A program made the translations under genes and the position numbers. The notes under the pieces were generated by a model. It was not told the DNA's origin, did not search any database, and saw only the letters and a program-made list of their open reading frames with translations. A DNA stretch of 36,889 nt from a virus, in the IMG/VR virus record IMGVR_UViG_3300022074_000147, positions 1 through 36,889 of that record; one strand, written 5' to 3'. Below, in pieces: positions 13,810 to 21,607 of this stretch. Each line of letters begins with the position of its first letter. Positions within the stretch are counted from its first letter, which is position 1.

Positions 13810-16381
13810 GACTGACTTCGCTGGCAGAGATGGATTTCACTGGTGGATTGGTGAGGTAGAAGACCACATGGATCCTGCCCATTTGGGTAGAGTTCGTGTT
13901 CGTATTATCGGTTGGTATACTGGTAATAGAACAAGAGACGATGGTTCTGATAGTTACTTGGAAACACTTCCAACAGAAATGCTTCCATGGGCAACTGTCT
14001 TACTACCAACAGACAAACCACAAACCAAAAACGCTGGTACTACAACTGAATTACAACCAGGTGCTGAGGTCTTGGGTTTCTTCCTTGATGGTGAAGAAGC
14101 ACAGTTACCTTGTGTATTGGGATCTTTTCGTACATTTAAACATGCAGAAGGAACTGGTGAAGGTAGAGGTTCTTCTAATGAAATGTCAAGGACTGTTGTT
14201 GCAAGTCCTGATGTTGCCAACCAGAACGCAACAGATACCCCTGCACAGACAGGTCTAAACAATTCGCCTGCACTTGGTGGTGCACCCTTTGTAAAATCAC
14301 AGGGACAAACCCCAGGATCTGCAACAGGTGGAGAAGAGCAATCTCGTGGTGTAGTTAATAGAGCAGAAGTAGAGACACCATTCAACGTATTTACTAACCC
14401 TATTGGTGTACCATCTAACATAGGTGGTATCGCTGATGGTACAACTGGACCAGCAAACGAAGGATTCATGAAGGATCTGAAACGTATGCTTACTGACATG
14501 GGTATGACGTTTGGATCTATCGCTATGAATGAAGATGGCGATATGGTATCTGCTATCACAGGTCACCTTATAGAAGGTAAAGCAGCACTCAATCAGTTAT
14601 CTAACCTTACAAACTATATTGTGAATGGTATCAGTGGTATGCTGGCACCGTTAAAAGAGTTCCTTGCACAGAAGATGCAAATGGCGATCGACCTTATAAT
14701 GAAGGCGGTCAGTAACTTTGTTCCATTGATCGTTGTTAAACAGATCATGAGCATTATACAGTCAATCATTCAAGATATATTTTGTAAACCAGTCCCAGGA
14801 TTTTTAAGTGCTATCGGAAATATTGTAGGAGATCTGGGAGGATTCTTACAAGGGATCATGGATTTCGTCATGAACAAGGTAGACGACATGATATCAGGTG
14901 TTACTGACTTCGTTGAGAGAGCAATGAAGGGTATTCAATCAAAGATCTGTGGAGCACTTGCAGCATTTAATAAGGTAGCAAACACAGTATTATCTGCGGT
15001 TAATACATTTAAGAACTTAAAGAATATTGCTGACGGTATCAGTAGTATATTCTCTGTTGATTTTTCAGCGTTGAATTTTAGTAGCATATTGGATATCATT
15101 GCTGCAATCATAGGATTCATTGCACAGTTCACGTCGTGTGGAAGGAAGAGTCGAAAACCGAAAGCGAAGGGGTGGATGCCACTGTTAGGCACCACCGAAT
15201 GTTCAGACCCAGGAATTGATGGACCAGGGGGAGGAGACTATACCAACTGTTCTGCTGATTCGTTCGGTGGTGGTGGATCACGACATTCTGATGGTGTACA
15301 AGGGTCAACAAGTATCTTTGATGCATACTTCCAAGATATGAATCCATTCTTGATGCAGACACAAACATTCTTGAATGGTTCTCGTGACATAGATGATGCA
15401 ACCCCAGGAAAAGAGAAGAGAGTAAGATCTGGACCAGGTGGTGTTACATCATTTGAAGATAAACGTGGTAACGTACACTATAATATACCTAACAATGATA
15501 CTAAGATCATAGGACGTGACTTAGTACATAATATTAAAGGTAATCATGTTCATACTATTGAGGGTGACTACTACCTTAAAGTGATGGGTGACTTCCACAT
15601 AGAAGTTGCAGGGTCAATGAATGAGCATACATCTAATGGACCTGGGGCAAAAGCAAAAGCAACATCAGGATCAACCTTCTTTAAGAAAGGATCCAAGTGG
15701 TTAGATCAGGGTAATGATGATCCAGATGCAGCGGTGGCACCGAGTGGTGGATCACACTTTGATGTTAAGACAGGACAGAAAGAAGCGAAGTCTGTACAGA
15801 CCAAAGCAGGAGACCATGATATAAGTTATCAAGGTGATATTACAATTCAAGGATCCAGAATTAATCTTAAAGGGATCAACGCTATCAGTCTTGATGCACC
15901 AGAGATAAACAATTCATGTCAAGCATTAACAAACAAAGCAACTGGTGAGATAATCAACGAGACAAACTGGATCACATCTTTCTTAGCATGTGGACGTTTT
16001 GATATTGTTGGCATATTCTCATCTGCCTTGACAAGTGTGGTCACTGGGCAGTATAGTTTAGTCAAAGGTGCTATCGTAGATGTTACGATGGACTTACCTT
16101 TCCCTGGTCCAACACCCCCTGCACAAATTCGTATGAGTGTAGGACAAGCACAACCATCTGCTATGGCAGATATAGTGACAGGTGCATCCCCAGGTGCACA
16201 TATGACAATGGTTGCCACTCCGACAGGTGGCATAGGAGAGATCGTAACTGGTGGATCAGGTGCTATAATAAATCAAGTAACGACAGGACTGGTCTCCTAT
16301 GGGGTTGGAACTGGACTTGCTGCTCTGGGTAGTGCCCTCGGACCTACACAGATTTATGGACTCCCTGTAATGTTAAACTAA
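13793..16381 (+). CDS. gp5: gp5-like baseplate hub/spike protein without lysozyme domain
   Basis: An 862-residue spike protein. Residues ~14-125 form the gp5/VgrG OB-fold: FHWWIGEVEDHMDPAHLGRV, RVRIIGWYTG, MLPWATVLLP, PGAEVLGFFLDGEEAQLPCV. A Gly/Thr/Ser linker follows (~130-220). Residues ~260-460 are hydrophobic and helical (MQMAIDLIMKAVSNFVPLIV), unlike T4. A second Gly/Ser/Asp linker leads to a beta-helix spike ~548-720 with DTKIIGRDLVHNIKGNHVHT and GDYYLKVMGDFHIEVAG repeats, then a Gly/Ala-rich C-terminal domain. T4 gp5 (575 aa) holds a lysozyme between OB-fold and spike; none is visible here. It starts inside the cpeT end. Confidence 0.85.
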   Translation: MSLGTKTDFAGRDGFHWWIGEVEDHMDPAHLGRVRVRIIGWYTGNRTRDDGSDSYLETLPTEMLPWATVLLPTDKPQTKNAGTTTELQPGAEVLGFFLDGEEAQLPCVLGSFRTFKHAEGTGEGRGSSNEMSRTVVASPDVANQNATDTPAQTGLNNSPALGGAPFVKSQGQTPGSATGGEEQSRGVVNRAEVETPFNVFTNPIGVPSNIGGIADGTTGPANEGFMKDLKRMLTDMGMTFGSIAMNEDGDMVSAITGHLIEGKAALNQLSNLTNYIVNGISGMLAPLKEFLAQKMQMAIDLIMKAVSNFVPLIVVKQIMSIIQSIIQDIFCKPVPGFLSAIGNIVGDLGGFLQGIMDFVMNKVDDMISGVTDFVERAMKGIQSKICGALAAFNKVANTVLSAVNTFKNLKNIADGISSIFSVDFSALNFSSILDIIAAIIGFIAQFTSCGRKSRKPKAKGWMPLLGTTECSDPGIDGPGGGDYTNCSADSFGGGGSRHSDGVQGSTSIFDAYFQDMNPFLMQTQTFLNGSRDIDDATPGKEKRVRSGPGGVTSFEDKRGNVHYNIPNNDTKIIGRDLVHNIKGNHVHTIEGDYYLKVMGDFHIEVAGSMNEHTSNGPGAKAKATSGSTFFKKGSKWLDQGNDDPDAAVAPSGGSHFDVKTGQKEAKSVQTKAGDHDISYQGDITIQGSRINLKGINAISLDAPEINNSCQALTNKATGEIINETNWITSFLACGRFDIVGIFSSALTSVVTGQYSLVKGAIVDVTMDLPFPGPTPPAQIRMSVGQAQPSAMADIVTGASPGAHMTMVATPTGGIGEIVTGGSGAIINQVTTGLVSYGVGTGLAALGSALGPTQIYGLPVMLN

Positions 16382-16566
16382 TGAATGATTTAATTGACCA
16401 TGCTTTTATCCACTTCGGAACACGCACTATTGAAGTGTTAGACGAAGAAGGATACTCACAGAAAGTTAAGTTTGAATTCACCTCAGAAGGTGGTATCGGA
16501 TTTGCTACTATGTCTGAGTTCCTACAAGAGAACTTAGAATCTGAAAGACGTACTTATACATTCTAA
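16381..16566 (+). CDS. Small protein of unknown function
   Basis: A 61-residue soluble protein (DHAFIHFGTRTIEVLDEEGY, then VKFEFTSEGGIGF), predicted mostly beta with a C-terminal helix. It overlaps the gp5 stop and the next start by one base each (TAATG), so it is probably translated as part of the gp5 transcript. No family recognised. Confidence 0.6.
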   Translation: MNDLIDHAFIHFGTRTIEVLDEEGYSQKVKFEFTSEGGIGFATMSEFLQENLESERRTYTF

Positions 16567-16808
16567 TGAAACTTACACAAGAAATGATTGACCAGATCCA
16601 AGAGTTGATGACCCATACCAAAAAGGATGGTTCAACAAACTGGTTGGATGGTGATGACATTAAGATTAGTCTAGCAGGAACATTTGCTGCTGATAGATTT
16701 ATTGTTATCGCAAATGAATCTAAGAAACCATGGGTTCCTGCTGAACCACACCCTAGATTTGATTACGAAAAGAAGGAGTTTATCCGAGATGAAAACACAA
16801 CTAATTGA
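16566..16808 (+). CDS. Small conserved-looking cyanophage protein of unknown function
   Basis: An 80-residue protein with an N-terminal helix (MKLTQEMIDQIQELMTHTKK) followed by TNWLDGDDIKISLAGTFAAD and KKPWVPAEPHPRFDYEKKEF. The WLDGDDIKISLAG segment is something I recall from several cyanomyoviruses, always without known function. It is coupled to the previous gene by TAATG and overlaps the antitoxin-like gene by 20 bases. Confidence 0.65.
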   Translation: MKLTQEMIDQIQELMTHTKKDGSTNWLDGDDIKISLAGTFAADRFIVIANESKKPWVPAEPHPRFDYEKKEFIRDENTTN

Positions 16809-17067
16809 ACTCTCGATCGACGAAGTTAAGCAAGGATTTGATCTATGCTTGACAATGTGTGAAAGAGGTCATACAATAAAGATTGTCCAAGAAGGCAAAC
16901 CCTCAGTACTATTAGTTCCAGTTCCAGAGTTTGTCGATAAGTACGAGCATACTAATCCAGATTTACCTGAGATTCCTATGCCCCAGGACTTCAAACCTGA
17001 TCCAGTTGGAGTAAAACAGTATGTCACAGAAGAACTTAACGAAATCAAGAAAGAACTTAACAGTTGA
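16789..17067 (+). CDS. Phd/YefM antitoxin-like protein
   Basis: A 92-residue protein. The start is taken at ATG 16789, inside the end of the previous gene, because the homologous part begins there (MKTQLIELSIDEVKQGFDLC) and the upstream open frame is a shadow. The pattern 'S-x-x-E-V-K ... GHTIKIVQEGKPSVLLVPV' is the N-terminal DNA-binding fold of Phd/YefM-type antitoxins (consensus: v-S-x-x-E-a-k ... G-x-x-v-x-I-x-x-x-G-x-P-x-x-x-L-v-P). The C-terminal ~45 residues are acidic with Pro-rich and helical parts, where an antitoxin would bind its toxin. No RelE/Doc-type toxin is visible beside it. It may neutralise a host toxin or act as a repressor; both are inference. Confidence 0.6.
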   Translation: MKTQLIELSIDEVKQGFDLCLTMCERGHTIKIVQEGKPSVLLVPVPEFVDKYEHTNPDLPEIPMPQDFKPDPVGVKQYVTEELNEIKKELNS

Positions 17068-17074
17068 TATAAAA

Positions 17075-17245
17075 ATGTGGTATAGTGAACACGATCATAC
17101 GTGGCACTGGACCTTGTTCGGTTACGAGGATCACTCGTATATACATAGTTCAAGAGCATTCACTGTTAAAGAAGCGATGGAAATCATTCAGCAACAGATA
17201 GCGTCAATGATGGAGGTAGAAGGACGTGAAATACAGGATTACTAA
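17075..17245 (+). CDS. Small protein of unknown function, Trp/His-rich
   Basis: A 56-residue protein starting at ATG 17075 (MWYSEHDHTWHWTLFGYEDH), followed by a helix (AFTVKEAMEIIQQQIASMME). The frame is open further upstream, but the upstream part overlaps the antitoxin-like gene and does not look like protein. It resembles neither RelE nor Doc toxins, so there is no basis to call it the toxin partner. No family recognised. Confidence 0.5.
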   Translation: MWYSEHDHTWHWTLFGYEDHSYIHSSRAFTVKEAMEIIQQQIASMMEVEGREIQDY

Positions 17246-17282
17246 TGCATACTGTAATCTAGAAAACATAGGAATTGTTAAA

Positions 17283-17495
17283 ATGTTTATGATAGAGGGA
17301 CTACCCTTTACCTTTGAGGAAGAGGGGTTTGATCGTTTAGATCCTTCTATCATTGCAGAAGCAGTTAACAACGAAATGATAACACTTGAACAAATGTACC
17401 AATGGTCATGTTACCTAGTATATGAGGGCATGCACCCCATAGTCTATGATCTCTCCGAGGAGATCGCAAATTATCACGACATCCCCGATTTATGA
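17283..17495 (+). CDS. Small acidic protein of unknown function
   Basis: A 70-residue acidic protein (FMIEGLPFTFEEEGFDRLDP; MITLEQMYQWSCYLVYEG). ATG 17283 is chosen because AGGA lies at 17270-17273 with nine bases between; a GTG at 17226 in frame would add 19 residues and overlap the preceding gene. The stop overlaps the gcvP start (ATGA), so translation of gcvP may depend on this gene. No family recognised. Confidence 0.5.
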   Translation: MFMIEGLPFTFEEEGFDRLDPSIIAEAVNNEMITLEQMYQWSCYLVYEGMHPIVYDLSEEIANYHDIPDL

Positions 17496-20239
17496 CAGAA
17501 TTTATAGGAAGACACATAGGACCTTCCGAAGAAGAGCAGACCCAAATGTTAAATGACTTGGGTCTTTCTAGTATGGATGAATTGATAAGAGACGTTATAC
17601 CTGACTCTATTCTATTAAGAGGAGGAGACGAGCACCTACCAGAACCTTGTAGTGAGCAGCAAGCACTGGATGAACTGAAAGAAATTGCATCATTTAATAG
17701 AGTAAGGAGGTGTCTAATTGGACAAGGATATTATGGAACAATTACACCGTCTGTCATACAGAGAACTGTTTTTGAGAATCCAGCGTGGTACACATCTTAT
17801 ACTCCATATCAGGCAGAGATTTCACAAGGAAGATTAGAAGCACTGTTTAACTTCCAGACATTAATAACAGAACTAACAGGACTACCAATTACAAATGCAT
17901 CTCTCTTAGATGAGGGAACTGCTGCTGCTGAGGCAATGATTATGACACAGCAGAGAGATAAGGATGTATTTCTAGTTGATAGTAAGATATTTCCACAGAC
18001 ATTAAAAGTATTACAGACAAGAGCAAGACCGTTAGGTATAAAGATTCAACCTATTGATTTAGATGTAACTATAAACTTAGAGGACTTTGAGCAAGCATTT
18101 GCTATTATAGTTCAAATGCCTAACAATGAAGGCAGATTAAAACATAATGATGGACTACTGAGGTGTGCAGAGGTATTTAATTGTGCAAAGATCGCTATTG
18201 TGGATCCTCTATGTCAAGTAATAATGAAACCAGTAGGAGAGTGGGGATTTGATGTAGCAGTTGGTAGTATGCAGAGGTTCGGAGTTCCTATGGGTTTTGG
18301 AGGACCACATGCAGCATTTTTTGCAACCACAGAACAATATAAGCGTAAAATTCCTGGACGTATTGTTGGGCAGTCGATAGATAGTCAAGGTAACAAAGCA
18401 CTACGACTAGCACTACAAACAAGGGAGCAGCACATAAGACGAGGAAAAGCAACATCAAATATATGCACTGCCCAAGCACTCCTTGCAAATATGGCAGGGT
18501 TTTACGCTTGTTACCATGGCGCGGAAGGTCTGACAGAAATAGCAGATAGAATACTCCGATATAGGCAAACGTTAATAACAGCATTGAAATGGTGTGGTTA
18601 TGAGACTGACGACAGAGAAGGATTTGATACTGTAAGGTGGAAATCTGATAAACTTGTAGATGATATTAGTATCAGATATGAGGATGGATGGAACATCCTG
18701 TCTATTGATGAGAGATCAACACTACCAGAACTAGCAGCAATAGTCTCTACACAGGTAGACTTTGAAAATAAAGCAGATACAATAGACCATGTACATGATA
18801 TCTATAAGAACTATCATTGGTTGAGTGTACCTCGGAGAACTAAACCATGGTTACAACAACCATGTTTCAATAAGTATCGAAGTGAAACTAACATGATGAG
18901 GTACATACATGAACTAGCATCGAAAGACTTCTCATTAGTAAATGGTATGATGCCACTCGGTAGTTGTACTATGAAATTAAATGCAGCATCAGAGTTGATG
19001 CCTGTATCATGGGAGGAGTTTGGTAGAGTGCATCCATTTGCACCGTTGGCACATATCAGAGGGTATCATAAACTTGTAGCACAGTTAGAGACATGGTTGC
19101 AAGACATCACTGGATTTGATTCAGTTACAGTACAACCAAATGCAGGGTCGCAGGGAGAATATGCAGGACTGTTAGCAATACAAGGTTATCATAGAGATAG
19201 GGGTGATGATAAACGAAACGTTTGTTTAATACCAGAGTCTGCTCATGGGACAAATCCCGCTTCTGCTATCATGGCAGGGTTAAAAATTATCCCTGTGAAA
19301 AATGACTCACAGGGGTCGATAGATATTCATGATCTAAGAATAAAAGCATGCTTACATGCTGATGAGTTATCTTGCTGTATGCTTACATACCCATCAACTC
19401 ATGGTGTGTTTGAAACAGACATCCGAGAGATATGTGGTATTGTGCATGAGTTTGGTGGACAGGTGTATATTGATGGTGCAAACATGAATGCACAGGTTGG
19501 ATTGGCAAAACCAGGGGAATTTGGTGCTGATTGTATGCATTTGAATTTACATAAGACATTCTGTATTCCACATGGAGGTGGAGGACCTGGGGTTGGACCT
19601 ATATGTGTATCAGAACATCTTGCACCTTTTATGCACGAAAGAGTATCAGCAGCAGAATATGGTAGTGCGTCCATATTACCTATCAGTTGGATGTATATTA
19701 GAATGATGGGTTCAGAAGGACTCAGGAAAGCAAGTGAAGTTGCTATATTAAGTGCGAACTGGTTATCTAAGAAGATAGACAACTATTTCAAGGTATTATA
19801 TAAAGGAGAGAATGGTAGAGTGGCACATGAATGTATATTTGATATAAGAGGATATGATGGTATAACAGCAGAAGACGTTGCCAAAAGACTGATGGACTAT
19901 GGATTTCATGCACCAACCCTGTCGTGGCCAGTGTCTGGGACTGTAATGGTAGAACCAACCGAGAGTGAATCACTAGAAGAGTTAGAAAGATTTGGTGAAG
20001 CAATGAATATGATCAGATGTGAGATAGATGAACAACCCGAATTATTGAAGAATGCACCACATACAGCACAGATGATTGCATCCGATGAATGGAACTATCC
20101 ATACTCACGTCAACAAGCAGCATACCCAGTAGAACAGACAAATAAGTTCTGGCCAGCGGTGTCGCGAATAGATAATGTCTATGGTGATCGTAACCTTGTG
20201 TGCTCTTGTTCAGATTACTTTTCCGAATCGTATAAATAA
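17492..20239 (+). CDS. gcvP: Glycine decarboxylase P-protein (glycine cleavage system)
   Basis: A 915-residue, full-length single-chain P-protein (cellular ones are ~950-980). It decarboxylates glycine on pyridoxal phosphate and passes the aminomethyl group to the lipoyl arm of H-protein; T- and L-proteins then give methylene-tetrahydrofolate, ammonia and NADH. The N-terminal half starts FIGRHIGPSEEE and has TNASLLDEGTAAAEAM; the C-terminal half has MMPLGSCTMKLNA, PNAGSQGEYAGLLAIQGYH and PESAHGTNPASA. The PLP lysine is Lys688 in NLHKTFCIPHGGGGPG, with the Gly-rich loop intact. No frameshift or lost key motif is seen. T, H and L genes are absent from the window, so host partners are needed. 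It lies between gp5-linked small genes and the fibre module. Confidence 0.95.
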   Translation: MTEFIGRHIGPSEEEQTQMLNDLGLSSMDELIRDVIPDSILLRGGDEHLPEPCSEQQALDELKEIASFNRVRRCLIGQGYYGTITPSVIQRTVFENPAWYTSYTPYQAEISQGRLEALFNFQTLITELTGLPITNASLLDEGTAAAEAMIMTQQRDKDVFLVDSKIFPQTLKVLQTRARPLGIKIQPIDLDVTINLEDFEQAFAIIVQMPNNEGRLKHNDGLLRCAEVFNCAKIAIVDPLCQVIMKPVGEWGFDVAVGSMQRFGVPMGFGGPHAAFFATTEQYKRKIPGRIVGQSIDSQGNKALRLALQTREQHIRRGKATSNICTAQALLANMAGFYACYHGAEGLTEIADRILRYRQTLITALKWCGYETDDREGFDTVRWKSDKLVDDISIRYEDGWNILSIDERSTLPELAAIVSTQVDFENKADTIDHVHDIYKNYHWLSVPRRTKPWLQQPCFNKYRSETNMMRYIHELASKDFSLVNGMMPLGSCTMKLNAASELMPVSWEEFGRVHPFAPLAHIRGYHKLVAQLETWLQDITGFDSVTVQPNAGSQGEYAGLLAIQGYHRDRGDDKRNVCLIPESAHGTNPASAIMAGLKIIPVKNDSQGSIDIHDLRIKACLHADELSCCMLTYPSTHGVFETDIREICGIVHEFGGQVYIDGANMNAQVGLAKPGEFGADCMHLNLHKTFCIPHGGGGPGVGPICVSEHLAPFMHERVSAAEYGSASILPISWMYIRMMGSEGLRKASEVAILSANWLSKKIDNYFKVLYKGENGRVAHECIFDIRGYDGITAEDVAKRLMDYGFHAPTLSWPVSGTVMVEPTESESLEELERFGEAMNMIRCEIDEQPELLKNAPHTAQMIASDEWNYPYSRQQAAYPVEQTNKFWPAVSRIDNVYGDRNLVCSCSDYFSESYK
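20231..20238 (+). promoter_or_regulatory. T4-type late promoter box at the end of gcvP
   Basis: Exact TATAAATA overlapping the last codons of gcvP (TAT AAA TAA), 28 bases before the GTG start of the fibre gene at 20267. It would open the late transcription unit of the fibre module. Confidence 0.65.
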
Positions 20240-20266
20240 CTTGGAACAACCTAGCGTCTGTTAATA

Positions 20267-21601
20267 GTGGGAACAAAAAGAATATCACAACTTGAAACCG
20301 TCGCTGATGATTTAGTTACTGGCGAAGCGGTACTGCCTATTGTTATTAGTGATCCTCTGATCCCAAATAGAAAGGCAAAAGTTAACCAATTATTCAGATC
20401 AATCAGTGCGGGGTCATCGACCGCCCCAGGATTGGCGTTCAACTTGGACAGGGACACTGGATTCTACCAAAGTACTGTCAACGAAATTGGCATGACGTTT
20501 GGAACAGCGTCACTATATTATACACGTCAAGCGAACCAAGATGGTTCATCTACACTGACGATTGCTGGTAATGATACAGCAAGTGCAAATGCAAACGTAG
20601 AAATAGAACCACAAGGTAGTGGTTTCTTTACTGTTGATGGTCCTGCTGTTTTCAGAGATAATCAACTGTTTTTTGAGGATGATCAATCATCAGGGAAGAG
20701 AGTATTCTTCAACGTTGGTACAGTTTCTACTGCTGGTGGTACAAAGAGATTTGACTTTCCTAACTTAGGAGCAAATACATCTACCACATTCGTTGCTACT
20801 GACACAAACCAAACAATTACTAACAAAGTTGTTATTATTAAAGATAACGACCTTAGTATCACTGGTTCTACTGATACTGCAAAGATAGCAAGATTTGAGT
20901 GTGACTCATGGACTGCACCAGGGGTGAAGTCTTACAAGTTACCTGATTTTGGTGCAGGATCTACACAATCTACATTGATTGATGATATTACTGAGCAGAA
21001 CCTGTTTAACAAGAACATGGTTAACCCCAAGTTCTCTACTACATTATCCACTGATGAGAATAATCCTACTAAGTACATTATATTTGATCAGTCAGGTATA
21101 ACACAGGATAGAACAGTTACGTTCCCTGATTTGAACGTTACTGTGGTTGGTACAGCAGCAACACAGACACTAACAAACAAGGTTTATAAGGGTGCTATTT
21201 TTGAGGATAGTGCGGACTCTTCTAAGAAGATTACCTTCGCATTAACTAATCTAAATAGTAATACTAACTTAAACTTCACTTTCCCAGAAGGTAGTTTATT
21301 ATTCCCTCTAAATAATGGTACCGATGCTAACGTTTTAGTAGCAGAAAGAGCAACACAAACTCTTTATTCAAAGACGTTAGAATTGATGAAAATCAATAAC
21401 GTTGAAGACGTTAACGGAGTCATCACTATTGATGCTTCAAACATCACTGGTGCAAGAACCATTAAGTTCCCCGACGGTGACGCAACGTTACTTTCTACTA
21501 ACAACATTGATGCAGTGGGTGTTAGTTTCGGTGGACCACTATCAGCACCAACATTCGGAGGCAGACTTCGACTCCAAACATTTTTCCAGTCAGGATGGTA
21601 A
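20267..21601 (+). CDS. Virion structural / tail-fibre protein with four TNK-type repeats (GTG start)
   Basis: A 444-residue Asn/Thr/Ser/Asp-rich protein. The GTG at 20267 is the plausible start: it gives GTKRISQLETVADDL, a frequent opening of phage fibre and neck proteins, and an in-frame stop lies at 20252. It has LAFNLDRDTGFYQS, a motif common in cyanophage fibres, and a repeat beginning TQTLTNK or similar at residues ~180, ~242, ~299 and ~363 (NQTITNK, EQNLFNK, TQTLTNK, TQTLYSK), each followed by beta segments like GAIFEDSADSSKKITF. A repeating beta-fibre of about 60 residues per unit is inferred. A late box at 20231 precedes it. Confidence 0.65.
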   Translation: MGTKRISQLETVADDLVTGEAVLPIVISDPLIPNRKAKVNQLFRSISAGSSTAPGLAFNLDRDTGFYQSTVNEIGMTFGTASLYYTRQANQDGSSTLTIAGNDTASANANVEIEPQGSGFFTVDGPAVFRDNQLFFEDDQSSGKRVFFNVGTVSTAGGTKRFDFPNLGANTSTTFVATDTNQTITNKVVIIKDNDLSITGSTDTAKIARFECDSWTAPGVKSYKLPDFGAGSTQSTLIDDITEQNLFNKNMVNPKFSTTLSTDENNPTKYIIFDQSGITQDRTVTFPDLNVTVVGTAATQTLTNKVYKGAIFEDSADSSKKITFALTNLNSNTNLNFTFPEGSLLFPLNNGTDANVLVAERATQTLYSKTLELMKINNVEDVNGVITIDASNITGARTIKFPDGDATLLSTNNIDAVGVSFGGPLSAPTFGGRLRLQTFFQSGW

Positions 21602-21607
21602 ATTAAA

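Noticed and set aside
13954-14559. 201-codon minus-strand open frame inside gp5
   Set aside because: Antisense of the gp5 OB-fold and linker; no motif, no start signal, low-complexity Ser/Pro content.
17021-17245. The 17075 gene as the toxin partner of the Phd-like protein
   Set aside because: It lacks any RelE, Doc or Txe-like motif and is only 56 residues; position alone is not enough.
17448-17465. GATCTC/GAGATC hairpin ahead of gcvP
   Set aside because: Only six pairs, inside the preceding gene, no terminator or riboswitch-like context; a glycine riboswitch was considered but no conserved aptamer core is visible.
19289-19316. Perfect 8-bp hairpin CCCTGTGA/TCACAGGG inside gcvP
   Set aside because: No T-run follows, it lies deep in a conserved coding region, and such hairpins arise by chance; no support for a function.
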